From CAYQQU01 sp964419545 (GTDB lineage Bacteria > Bacteroidota > Bacteroidia > Chitinophagales > Saprospiraceae), in contig CAYQQU010000007.1 of assembly GCA_964419545.1 (NCBI GenBank), positions 1-64,000 of the forward strand: a stretch of 64,000 nt of DNA. The letters are read 5' to 3'. Position numbers and translations under genes: made by a program. This document shows, piece after piece, positions 15,279-24,710 of the stretch. Numbering within the stretch: position 1 is the first letter of the stretch; each line of letters opens with the position of its first letter. The notes under the pieces are model-generated. The model had not been told where the DNA came from and ran no database searches. It saw only the letters and a list, made by a program, of their open reading frames with translations.

Positions 15279-17954
15279 TCACTCTTTATCGTTGGTTGCT
15301 TCTACCGCTCCGGCTTTCTCCGTCTCCGGGCTTTCCACCGACGTCACCTTTGTGAACACCAACCCTTCCCCGTCCACATCTATGTACACGGTATCCTCTG
15401 GTCCGAACTCCCCGGCGATGACGTGCTTCGCCAGCTCGTTCGTCACCTCGCGTTGCAGCACCCGTTTCATGGGGCGGGCGCCGAACTGTGGGTCGTAGCC
15501 CTGGTCGGCCAGCCAGTCGAGGGCGGCTTCGCTGATCTCGAGGGTAATTTCTTTCTGCCGGAGCATGTTTTCCACTTTGCGCAGCAGCAGCTGTAAGATC
15601 TTGTGGATTTCCTTCCGCGTCAGCGGCAGGAACATGATCTGCTCGTCGATGCGGTTGAGGAATTCGGGGCGCAGGTTTTCCTTGAGCAGATCAAAGACCT
15701 CTTCTTTGGTGGCTTTGATCATCTCGTCGGCTTTGCCTTCGCCGATATCCATCAGTTCTTCCAGGTCTTCGAAGTTTTCCAGGATGGTCTCTGACCCCAT
15801 ATTGGAGGTCATGATGATGATGGTGTTGCGGAAGTTGGCGACCCGGCCGCGGTTGTCGGTCAGGCGGCCGTCGTCGAGCACCTGCAGCAGGATATTGTAG
15901 GTGTCCGGGTGGGCTTTTTCGATCTCATCGAGCAGGATGATGGAATAGGGTTTGCGGCGCACTGCCTCGGTCAGCTGTCCTCCTTCATCGTACCCCACGT
16001 AGCCGGGAGGGGCGCCGACCAGCCGGGAGACGGAGTGGCGCTCCTGGTATTCGCTCATATCGATGCGGGTAATGGCTTTTTCGTCGTCGAAGAGCACCTC
16101 GGCGAGCGCCTTGGCGAGTTCCGTTTTACCCACGCCGGTAGGCCCTACGAAGATGAACGAGCCGATGGGGCGGTCGGCGTCCTGCAGGCCGGCGCGGCTG
16201 CGGCGGATGGCGTCGGCGACGGCCCGCACTGCTTCCTGCTGGCCGATGAGGCGATTGCCGATCTCGCCTTCGAGGTGCAACAGCTTTTCTTTTTCGCTTT
16301 GCAGCATCTTGGCGACGGGGATACCCGTCCAGCGCGCGACCACCTCGGCCACGTCATTGGCGGTGACTTCTTCGTTGGTCAGGCGTTTCTCGTCGGGGAG
16401 GTTGCCGAGTTTCGTCTCAGCGGATTTGAGGAGGCTTTGCTGTTCGACCATCTCGCCGTAACGGATTTTGGCGACCGTCTCGTAGTCGCTGTTGCGCTCG
16501 GCTTTGGCGGCCTCCGTTTCCAGTTCTTCCAGCCGTTTTTTGATATTCTGAACGGTGTCGACCACCTCCTTTTCGTTTTTCCAGGAGGCGCGGATCGAGT
16601 CTCGTTTCTCGCGGGCGTTGGCGATCTGCTCGTTGAGCACCTTCAATTTTTTTTCGTCGCCTTCCCGCTTGATGGCCTCGCGCTCGATCTCCAGCTGGCG
16701 CACGCGGCGGTCCCATTCGTCCACCTCCTCGGGCACCGAATCGAGCTCCAGGCGCAGTTTGGCGGCCGCTTCATCGATCAGGTCGATGGCCTTGTCGGGC
16801 AGGAAGCGATCGCTGATGTAGCGATGGGAGAGCTCGGCGGCGGCGATCAGGGCCTCGTCGAGGATCTCGATCTTGTGGTATACTTCGTAGCGCTCCTGCA
16901 GGCCGCGCAGGATGGAGATGGTGTCTTCTACGGAAGGTTCTTCGATGAGCACCGTCTGGAAGCGGCGCACCAGCGCCTTGTCGCGTTCGAAATACTTCTG
17001 GTATTCGTCGAGGGTGGTGGCGCCGATGGTGCGCAGTTCGCCGCGCGCCAGCGCGGGTTTGAGGATGTTGGCGGCGTCCATGGCGCCCTGTCCGCCGCCG
17101 GCTCCGATCAGGGTGTGGATCTCGTCGACGAAGAGGATGATCTCCCCGCTGGAGGCGGTCACTTCTTTGATCACGCCCTTGAGGCGTTCTTCGAATTCGC
17201 CTTTGTATTTGGCGCCGGCGATGAGGGCGGCGATATCGAGGGTATAGATCTTTTTGCTGCGCAGGTTCTCGGGGACGTCGCCTTTGACTACCCGCCAGGC
17301 GATGCCTTCGACGATGGCCGTTTTGCCGACGCCGGCCTCGCCGATGAGGATGGGGTTGTTCTTTTTGCGGCGCGACAGGATGTGCAGCACCCGGCGTATT
17401 TCTTCGTCGCGGCCGATAATGGGGTCCAGCTTCCCTTCGGCGGCGTGGTCGGTCAGGTTGATGGCGTATTTGCGCAGGGCGTTGTAGCTCTCCTCGGCGC
17501 TCTGGTCGGTCACTTTACGCCCTTTGCGCAGTTCCTTGATGGCTGCTTTAAGACCTTCCTCGTCGGCGCCCAGGGTTTTGAGGATTTCGGCGCCTTTACT
17601 TTTTCCCATGAGGATGCCGAGCAACATGAGCTCGACGGAGATGAATTCGTCGCCAAAATCAGAAAGTTGCTTTTTGGCGATGGCCAGGGCCTTGTTGGCC
17701 TGGGTGGTGAGGAACTGTTTCTCGGCTCCCTTGACGCGGGGATATTTGGCGATAGCGCTGTTGAGCTGCTGTTTGAAAGCCGTGACATCCACCTCCATCT
17801 GTTGCAACAGAAAAGCGGAGACGTCTTCGTCGGTTTCCAAAATGCCGCGGAGCAGGTGCGGAGTGTCCACTTGCTGCTGCTCGAGGGCCACAGCGATACT
17901 CTGGGCTTTGCGGATGCTTTCCTGGGCCTTGTTGGTAAAATTGTCGTACGTCAT
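15279..17954 (-). CDS. clpB: ClpB, ATP-dependent disaggregase
   Basis: An 891-residue Hsp100 chaperone that, with DnaK, threads and rescues aggregated proteins after heat stress. Domain order is complete: Clp-N repeats (1-145), AAA-1 with Walker A 'GEAGVGKTA' and Walker B 'LFVDEIHTL', the coiled-coil M-domain (about 410-525, rich in E/K/R), AAA-2 with 'GPTGVGKTELAK', pore loop 'GAPPGYVGYDEGG' and 'LLDEIEKAHP', and the C-terminal D2 small domain. The M-domain distinguishes it from ClpA/ClpC. It is slightly longer than usual (about 865), with an acidic C-terminal extension. ATG 17954 gives the standard N-terminus. No CIRCE-like operator was recognised upstream. Confidence 0.97.
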   Translation of the reverse strand: MTYDNFTNKAQESIRKAQSIAVALEQQQVDTPHLLRGILETDEDVSAFLLQQMEVDVTAFKQQLNSAIAKYPRVKGAEKQFLTTQANKALAIAKKQLSDFGDEFISVELMLLGILMGKSKGAEILKTLGADEEGLKAAIKELRKGRKVTDQSAEESYNALRKYAINLTDHAAEGKLDPIIGRDEEIRRVLHILSRRKKNNPILIGEAGVGKTAIVEGIAWRVVKGDVPENLRSKKIYTLDIAALIAGAKYKGEFEERLKGVIKEVTASSGEIILFVDEIHTLIGAGGGQGAMDAANILKPALARGELRTIGATTLDEYQKYFERDKALVRRFQTVLIEEPSVEDTISILRGLQERYEVYHKIEILDEALIAAAELSHRYISDRFLPDKAIDLIDEAAAKLRLELDSVPEEVDEWDRRVRQLEIEREAIKREGDEKKLKVLNEQIANAREKRDSIRASWKNEKEVVDTVQNIKKRLEELETEAAKAERNSDYETVAKIRYGEMVEQQSLLKSAETKLGNLPDEKRLTNEEVTANDVAEVVARWTGIPVAKMLQSEKEKLLHLEGEIGNRLIGQQEAVRAVADAIRRSRAGLQDADRPIGSFIFVGPTGVGKTELAKALAEVLFDDEKAITRIDMSEYQERHSVSRLVGAPPGYVGYDEGGQLTEAVRRKPYSIILLDEIEKAHPDTYNILLQVLDDGRLTDNRGRVANFRNTIIIMTSNMGSETILENFEDLEELMDIGEGKADEMIKATKEEVFDLLKENLRPEFLNRIDEQIMFLPLTRKEIHKILQLLLRKVENMLRQKEITLEISEAALDWLADQGYDPQFGARPMKRVLQREVTNELAKHVIAGEFGPEDTVYIDVDGEGLVFTKVTSVESPETEKAGAVEATNDKE

Positions 17955-17990
17955 GCAAGGTACGGTTTTAAAACGTAGGTATATCTTGGG

Positions 17991-18446
17991 TTAATGATCC
18001 GAATGCCTTTTCCCTGCTTGCCCCACCCGTCGGCGAATATGGCCGATCGTCTCCTGCCGTTCGAAAGAAAAGACCTCCTGGTGCTGATCGAGATATTCAA
18101 AAATAAGCAAAGCCCGGCGGTAGCGATCGCTACTTTGGACTAAAGCGTCGTTTTCGTAGAGCAATTCGGCTTCGCGGCGGAGTAATTCGGCGACGAATTC
18201 CAGTTGCCCGTCGTTCAGTTGCTTCTCCTCTTGCAGGTAGGTCAACAACTGATCGAGCGGCGTGCGGCGCAGCGTTTCGGGATCGGTTTTCAGCAATTCC
18301 CGGTAGGCTTCGTCCATAATGGGCAGGGCTTCCTGTGGTTCTTTGCCGAGCAGGCGCGCGATCACCTTGGCCAGTTCCTGGGTCCACCTCAATAATATGT
18401 CTCTTTTCAGCATATAGCGATAGCATTGCGTGCTAATATATAACAT
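17991..18446 (-). CDS. Hypothetical helical protein (DUF6483-like)
   Basis: A 151-residue protein, possibly starting at the second Met (18413, MLKRDILLRW) because the first 11 residues look untypical. It is almost all amphipathic helix: 'KRDILLRWTQELAKVIARLLG', 'PLDQLLTYLQEEKQLN', 'LEFVAELLRREAELLYEN' and a basic C-terminus. The opening is reminiscent of the small DUF6483 proteins, but this is a loose match. It lies upstream of clpB on the same strand with a 36-nt gap, so they may share a transcript. Confidence 0.6.
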   Translation of the reverse strand: MLYISTQCYRYMLKRDILLRWTQELAKVIARLLGKEPQEALPIMDEAYRELLKTDPETLRRTPLDQLLTYLQEEKQLNDGQLEFVAELLRREAELLYENDALVQSSDRYRRALLIFEYLDQHQEVFSFERQETIGHIRRRVGQAGKRHSDH

Positions 18447-18585
18447 TCGACCTGAAAAATTGATTGCCCGTCCTCGTCAAGGCAGCGAATCCCGGGGAAA
18501 GACGGGTCTTTATGGAAAAATCGCTGACCAGTGGGGAGGAAAAAGCGGAAGCGCAGCAGGATAACCTACTGAATACGAAATCGCC

Positions 18586-21500
18586 ATGAATGCAAAAAAG
18601 CTACTTCTCTCTCTCGTTCTTTTTGGTTGCGCGCTGGCCGTTGACGCCCAAAACCCGCCACCTGATTCGGCCTTCGTCGTCGGGGACTTCGAAATCTGCG
18701 CCGGGGAATGCGGCCAGTTTGCGGTAGTAGGACTTGATCCCGACGGCGGATACACTTTCGTCTGGACACAAAGTTTTCAAACGGACGGAGGCCCCGATTT
18801 TTTTTACACTACCGAAGAGCCTTCCGTACTCCATTGTACCGGTTCGTTCGGAGGGGTTATCGGCGCTGCGGTCGGCATTATCGGAGCAGACGGTCAAAAC
18901 TGGGAGATCTTTTTTGACATCATCATCAATGAGTCGCCGCCGATCGATATTTTCCCGCTCACCAGTTGCCCGGGCGGCGGGCCCGGTGGCGGCTGCGCGC
19001 CGGTTTGCGCCAATGCCACCGTTACCTATAGCGTCGATTCTTTCTGGGTGGGTACGCAGCAGATCATCTGGGAAGTAGGAGGAGCGGAAAGCTTCGAAGT
19101 GTCGCCGGACGGGAGCCAGGTGGAAGTTACCTGGGGCGGCCCCGGTCAGGGCATCGTCTCTGCTTCCGTTTTCAATTCTTTTTGTCCGAGTTTCGGCTCG
19201 ATCTGTGTCGATGTTCTGGAAGATCCCGTCGCCTCTTTTTCGACAAACCCGCCGCCGGACGGCGACGTCCTGAACATCTGCGCCGGACAGGTCGTGCAAT
19301 TTGAAAATACCAGCCAGTTCGCCTCCGGCTACCAATGGGTTTTCGGCAATGGCGAGAGCAGCGAAGTCCCTGATCCGGAGACCGGCTATCCTTCTCCGGG
19401 GACCTACGAAGTGACCCTGATCGCCTTCAACGATTGCCGGTGCGCGGATACTAGCAAGCTTACCGTTAACGTCTCCGACCTGGAAAGTCCTTTCGTCGAT
19501 TGTGTTTCCACCATTTGCGAGAACACCGTCCAAACCTATTCTTCCGATGCCGACTGCGGCCTTTTCGAATGGACGGTCAGCGCCAACGGCGCTGTCATTG
19601 ACGGGGGCGATACAACCGATAACTTTATCACGGTCGACTGGGGCGCCGGCCCGGAAGGTACAATCGGCCTCCAGGTGGCGGACTGCGCCGGCGGCGACTT
19701 TTGCCTGGAACCGACCTCGGTGACGGCGCCGATCATTTCCGATGCCGCGGAGATCGAAGGCCCTGCCGAGGTGTGCCGCGGCGCAACGGCGGTCTATGAA
19801 CTGCCCGCCTACGAGGGCGTCGCGTTCGAATGGTCGCTCCCCGGCTTAGGCGCCATCATCGGTGGTCAGGGTACTCATCGGATCACCGTGCAGTGGCCCG
19901 ATTTCCTGGCCGGAGAGCCCCAACTGGTGACGGTTGCCTACGACAACTGCTGGCTGGGCTGCAGCGGGGCCGATACGCTGACCGTAAATATGCGCCCGGG
20001 TTTTTTTGCGACAGGGGCGATTGAAGCCTGCCCTGACGCCACGACCAATTACGCAGCGCGCAATGACCAGACCTTTACCGCCGTTGCGGCAGACTGGGCC
20101 ATGGTGGCGCCCGATGGAACGACAACCTCCCTCGCTGCCAATACCACTGATCTGGCCGTCACCTGGCCCGACGATCCCGGCACTTACCGGCTGCTGGTCA
20201 CGCCCAGCCAACCTGATGACTTTTGCACCGACAGCTACGAGATCAGCGTCCGCATTGCCGCGTTGCCGCCCCCGGTCACCGCAATTAACGGCTCCGGTTT
20301 CATCTGCCCCGGCCGGCCGTACACGTACCAGGCGGAATCCGGTCTGGCCGAAGCCCGGTTCCGGTGGACGGTCAATGACGGGGGGACGGTAACGTTCCGG
20401 GATGGGGAGGCCGTCAATATTACCTGGGGAGCGACGCCGCCCTACGAGCTTTCCGTCGTGCAGATCGCACCCGGCGGGCCGGCCTGTGCGTCGGCGCCCG
20501 TCGACCGGGTGATCGAAGCCTTGCCGCCGTTTACCATCGAAGGGCCGGAAGACGTCTGCGAAGAAGGAACAGATGTTTTTACGACGGCCTTTTACGAGGC
20601 GGTGACCTACGAATGGCAGGTGACGCCCTCCCAGGCCGGAACGGTCATCGCCGCCAATGATAACGAAGTGGAGATCCTCTGGCACCGGCCCGGCGCCGCG
20701 ACGGTGGCGCTGGCGGTATGTGGGCAAAATGTGGATTTTGCAGTCGACGTGCTGCCCAAACCCCGGCCGGTGGTCAATCATCCCGATCGCCTTTGTCCCA
20801 ATGTGACGACAAACGTAGCAACGAATCTGGCTTACGCCTCCTACACCTGGAACGATGAAGATGGAAACGAGGTGGCTGCCGATCCCGACCCTGAACTCGG
20901 ACCAGGCTACTATTCCCTGATCGTAGAAGACGCCAACGGTTGCCGGGGTGATACGACCTTTTACATCGGCGCCTATCCGGAGTCGGTCATTTCGATATCC
21001 ACCCCTGACGATACCGGTTTTTGCCCCGACGAAGGCGATCCGCCGCGGACGCTTTACGCGGTCAATACCGACGTGGGCTACACTTATCAGTGGTTGTTCG
21101 ACGGTGCGCCCATTCCGGGAGCCACCGGGGAAACCTATTCGACCAGCGACTTCGGCGATTATTCCGTGCGCATCACTGATCAGAACGGTTGCACCTTCAT
21201 TTCCAACAAGATCAATCTCTTCGAATTTTGCGGCTTCCCGGGCGTGTGCACCGGCGGCACCTGCACCCTGCCGCTCAATTGCGATCCCGGGACCGACATT
21301 CGTTTCGGGATCCAGCCCACGCCGCAGTGCAACGTCCGGCAGTACGTCAACGAATCACCCAATTACGTCCCGGGCAGCCTGCAGTGGGATTTCGATGACC
21401 CCCAGAGCGGAGCCGCCAATAATTCTACCCTGGAATCCCCTACCCATACTTACAGTAAAGCAGGCTTCTACGTCGTGCTGCTCACCGGCCTGACGCCGCA

Positions 21501-24500
21501 GGGCGGTGCGAATGTCCTTTGCTGGGACGCGCGGGTGGATACGGTTTTCGCGGCGGCAGCTTTCGAATACGACGGGGTCTGCCCGGGTGGTGAAGTGCAG
21601 TTCGAGGACCTTTCGACCCATCTGCCCTTTACCTCCATCTCCAGCTGGGAATGGAACTTCGGCGATCCGGCGAGCGGCGCCGACAATACCGCTTCCGATC
21701 CCAACCCGGTGCACGTCTACGCCGCCCCGGGGCTGTATACGGTGAGTCTGACCATAACCAGCTCGGAGGGATGCACCTCCACAGCGACGCAGGAAGTGGA
21801 AATCTACCCCTTGCCCGACGTATTCTTCGAAGCGCCGGATGTATCCTGCGAGGCGACCGCGCTGGCTTTTGAGGCGGAGGTGTCGGCCAACGTTACCGAC
21901 GTTATCTGGGACTTCGGTGACCCGGGCAGCGGCGAAGCCAACCGGTCGGAATTGCGGCAACCATACAAAGCATACGATTTACCCGGAGACTATACCGTCA
22001 CCCTGACTGCCACCAGTATTTACGGATGCGAGCATACGTTCAGTCGAGTCATTACCGTCGAACCCAACGCATTGGCGGGAACGATCAGCTTATCCCCCGC
22101 ATCGACGGTCTGCGAAGGAGAAACGGTGATCCTGAGCGCGCCTGCCGGCGGAGTGAGCTGGGTGTGGTCGACCGGAGCCGCTACCGAGACCATTACCACC
22201 ACCGAGGCGGGAACTTTCGAAGTGACGGTGACGGACGCCGACGGATGCACCTATTCGCCGGAGGTCGCTGCCGTCGACGTACTTCCTTTGCCGGCCTCCG
22301 CCGTCCGGGCAGTAGCGTACAATGACTTCAACCAGCCGGAAGCGTTTTTTTACGAAAACTATGAAACCTGCGCCGGCGAAGATGTTTTTCTCGAAACCGA
22401 TGCAGTTCCAGGCTACCTGTTTTCGTGGTCGAACGGCGATTCGGGGCCGGAGACGGAATTTTCGGAAGCGCGGGGCAACCTGCTCGGCGAAGGGACCCAC
22501 GACGTCACCCTAACCATAGCCGATACCAATACGGGCTGCAGTAATGAAGTGATTTTTACGGTGGTCGTTCATCCTTTGCCGGCGGCCGTTACCATCGAAG
22601 CCGACCAGGCAGGCGTGCTCTGTGAAGGGACCTCGGTGACGCTGAGCGTGACATCGCCCCAACCCGGTATTTCCTACGTCTGGGGCAATGGCTGGGTGGG
22701 CGCTGCCATCACCACCGATGCGCCCGGCGAATACCGGGTGCGCGCCGTCAACGCCTTTGGCTGTTCGGTGGAAAGCAATGTGCTGACCATCGAGGCCGGG
22801 CCCAATGTCAGCCTGATTCCCGGTGGCTGCCATACGCGCTGCCGGCCGGATACCCTGTGTTTCCCGGAGCTGCCGGACGTCGTGAGTTACCAGTGGTTTT
22901 TTGAAGGCCAGCCCATCTCCGGCGGCAGCGACCCCGAACTGATCCCCGAAGAAAGCGGCTCCTATTACGTAGAACTTACGGATGACCAGGGATGCGTATT
23001 GCAATCCGAACCGTTGACCCTCGATTTATTCGACGGTATCGGAAACATCGAAGGGCAGGTGTATTTCGATATCAATAATAATGGTGTGATCGACGCCGCA
23101 GACACCCTGCTGCCCGCGGTCGATATCTTCCTCTTCGAAGGCGGCGCGCCGGCGGGCGGTGCAAATGCCGGACCAAACGGACAGTACGCATTTCAGGGTA
23201 TTCCGGCAGCTGACTATACTTTGGTCCTGGACTCGCTGAGCCTGCCGGCCTATTTTTTCGCTTACCAACCTACGCAGGAGGCTGCGCTGCAAGGTTGTAA
23301 TCAGACGGTTTCGCTGGATTGGCTGGTTTACCTGCAATGCCCGGAAGACACCACTACCGTGAACCTGCAGGGGTGCCCGGGCAGTTCGGTCACCTATGAC
23401 GGCGTCGAGTTTGCCGTAGGCAGTACCACGCTCATGACCTACAGCGGCTTGTACGGATGCGACTCGCTGGTAGCCGTATCCGTGGCGCCGTTTCCCCTCG
23501 ATACCACCAATCTCAGCTTCTCGGCCTGCGCAGGCGAATCGGTAAGCTACGCAGGGGAGAACCTGCCCGCCGGTTCGGCAACCACCTTCGTATATACCGG
23601 TCAGGACGGCTGTGATTCGACGGTAATGGTCTCGGTAGCGGCGCTTACTCCGGATACAGTCGCCGTGCAGCTGAGCGCCTGCTCCGGTGAATCCATAGAA
23701 TACAATGGCGTAACCTTGGCAGCCGGAGCGAATGAATCGTTCCTGTTCACCAATGCAAACGGATGCGATTCTCTGGTTCAGGTGGCCGTGGCGCTGCTGC
23801 CCGTGGATACCGCAGAACTGGTGCTGACCACTTGTCCGGACGAGGCGGTGACCTACGCCGGCATGACTTTAACCCCCGGCATGGAGATGGATTTTACCTT
23901 CGCCAACCAATCGGGCTGTGACTCGCTGGTGCGGGTGCGCGTCGCCGCAACGGCGGAAGCCGAAATGAGCCTAACGACCGAGGCCTCCTGCCCCGGTCTG
24001 GCGAGCGGTCTGGTCAATATCACGCCAGAGAGCGGGACGGCGCCGTTCCGCTATTCGCCCGACGGGCTCAGTTTTTCCGCAACGCCGCAACTCAATAACC
24101 TTCCGGCCGGCTCCGGAACTGTCTTCGTAGAGGACGCCAACGGCTGCCTGACGGAATGGCCCTACACCATCGATGCCCGTCCGGAATTGCTGGCGATCGC
24201 AACGGATACCATTTTGCCCTGCGACGCCCTGCAGACCACCGTTCGCATCGAAGTGCTCAGCGGCGCAGCCAATGGGGTTACCTACCAGTGGGCCGACGGG
24301 ACCGTAACCTCCGAGCGCCTGGTCACCGAACCGGGCGTATACGCCGTTTCCGTGACCAACGAATGTGAGACCCTTACCTTGCCCGTAGAAGTAGTGCGGG
24401 CGCGCGATGCGTTCGACGATCTGCTCTTCGTCCCCAACGCCTTTTCTCCCAACGGCGACGGTTACAACGACCGCTTCCGGGCGCAGACGGGGGGCGACGT

Positions 24501-24708
24501 GCTGGTAACCGACTTTCAGCTGGACCTCTTCGATCGCTGGGGCAACCACCTTTACCGTTCCGAAGATATTGGCGAAGGCTGGAACGGCGAGTTCCGGGGC
24601 GAGGCGATGGATACCGGGGTTTATGTGTGGCGCATTACGGCCCGGGTGCTGGCCTGCGGGCAACCGGAGCGGCTGGAGGTGTACGGAGATGTGACGTTGT
24701 TGCGGTAG
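18586..24708 (+). CDS. Giant T9SS type B secreted protein with PKD and cysteine-paired repeats
   Basis: A 2040-residue surface or secreted protein. Signal peptide at 1-21 ('KLLLSLVLFGCALAVDAQ'). The first ~900 residues are serial Ig/PKD-like beta domains. PKD domains are clearest near 248, 935, 1021 and 1105 (W.F.DP…G.Y.V.L patterns). An SdrD-B/carboxypeptidase-regulatory-like domain is at about 1485 ('GQVYFDINNNGVIDAAD'). Four tandem ~50-residue repeats with two Cys each (C…E..Y.G…GCDSLV) span about 1586-1795. It ends with the gliding-motility-associated C-terminal domain ('FVPNAFSPNGDGYNDRF', about 1947), the type IX type B sorting signal. Likely adhesin or structural; ligand unknown. It ends 2 nt from the convergent symporter gene. 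Confidence 0.93.
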   Translation: MNAKKLLLSLVLFGCALAVDAQNPPPDSAFVVGDFEICAGECGQFAVVGLDPDGGYTFVWTQSFQTDGGPDFFYTTEEPSVLHCTGSFGGVIGAAVGIIGADGQNWEIFFDIIINESPPIDIFPLTSCPGGGPGGGCAPVCANATVTYSVDSFWVGTQQIIWEVGGAESFEVSPDGSQVEVTWGGPGQGIVSASVFNSFCPSFGSICVDVLEDPVASFSTNPPPDGDVLNICAGQVVQFENTSQFASGYQWVFGNGESSEVPDPETGYPSPGTYEVTLIAFNDCRCADTSKLTVNVSDLESPFVDCVSTICENTVQTYSSDADCGLFEWTVSANGAVIDGGDTTDNFITVDWGAGPEGTIGLQVADCAGGDFCLEPTSVTAPIISDAAEIEGPAEVCRGATAVYELPAYEGVAFEWSLPGLGAIIGGQGTHRITVQWPDFLAGEPQLVTVAYDNCWLGCSGADTLTVNMRPGFFATGAIEACPDATTNYAARNDQTFTAVAADWAMVAPDGTTTSLAANTTDLAVTWPDDPGTYRLLVTPSQPDDFCTDSYEISVRIAALPPPVTAINGSGFICPGRPYTYQAESGLAEARFRWTVNDGGTVTFRDGEAVNITWGATPPYELSVVQIAPGGPACASAPVDRVIEALPPFTIEGPEDVCEEGTDVFTTAFYEAVTYEWQVTPSQAGTVIAANDNEVEILWHRPGAATVALAVCGQNVDFAVDVLPKPRPVVNHPDRLCPNVTTNVATNLAYASYTWNDEDGNEVAADPDPELGPGYYSLIVEDANGCRGDTTFYIGAYPESVISISTPDDTGFCPDEGDPPRTLYAVNTDVGYTYQWLFDGAPIPGATGETYSTSDFGDYSVRITDQNGCTFISNKINLFEFCGFPGVCTGGTCTLPLNCDPGTDIRFGIQPTPQCNVRQYVNESPNYVPGSLQWDFDDPQSGAANNSTLESPTHTYSKAGFYVVLLTGLTPQGGANVLCWDARVDTVFAAAAFEYDGVCPGGEVQFEDLSTHLPFTSISSWEWNFGDPASGADNTASDPNPVHVYAAPGLYTVSLTITSSEGCTSTATQEVEIYPLPDVFFEAPDVSCEATALAFEAEVSANVTDVIWDFGDPGSGEANRSELRQPYKAYDLPGDYTVTLTATSIYGCEHTFSRVITVEPNALAGTISLSPASTVCEGETVILSAPAGGVSWVWSTGAATETITTTEAGTFEVTVTDADGCTYSPEVAAVDVLPLPASAVRAVAYNDFNQPEAFFYENYETCAGEDVFLETDAVPGYLFSWSNGDSGPETEFSEARGNLLGEGTHDVTLTIADTNTGCSNEVIFTVVVHPLPAAVTIEADQAGVLCEGTSVTLSVTSPQPGISYVWGNGWVGAAITTDAPGEYRVRAVNAFGCSVESNVLTIEAGPNVSLIPGGCHTRCRPDTLCFPELPDVVSYQWFFEGQPISGGSDPELIPEESGSYYVELTDDQGCVLQSEPLTLDLFDGIGNIEGQVYFDINNNGVIDAADTLLPAVDIFLFEGGAPAGGANAGPNGQYAFQGIPAADYTLVLDSLSLPAYFFAYQPTQEAALQGCNQTVSLDWLVYLQCPEDTTTVNLQGCPGSSVTYDGVEFAVGSTTLMTYSGLYGCDSLVAVSVAPFPLDTTNLSFSACAGESVSYAGENLPAGSATTFVYTGQDGCDSTVMVSVAALTPDTVAVQLSACSGESIEYNGVTLAAGANESFLFTNANGCDSLVQVAVALLPVDTAELVLTTCPDEAVTYAGMTLTPGMEMDFTFANQSGCDSLVRVRVAATAEAEMSLTTEASCPGLASGLVNITPESGTAPFRYSPDGLSFSATPQLNNLPAGSGTVFVEDANGCLTEWPYTIDARPELLAIATDTILPCDALQTTVRIEVLSGAANGVTYQWADGTVTSERLVTEPGVYAVSVTNECETLTLPVEVVRARDAFDDLLFVPNAFSPNGDGYNDRFRAQTGGDVLVTDFQLDLFDRWGNHLYRSEDIGEGWNGEFRGEAMDTGVYVWRITARVLACGQPERLEVYGDVTLLR

Positions 24709-24710
24709 GT

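Noticed and set aside
15909..17978. 689-codon open frame on the plus strand opposite clpB
   Set aside because: It is antisense to a complete, conserved ClpB and has the Gly/Phe/Asp-rich composition typical of shadow frames in GC-rich genes.
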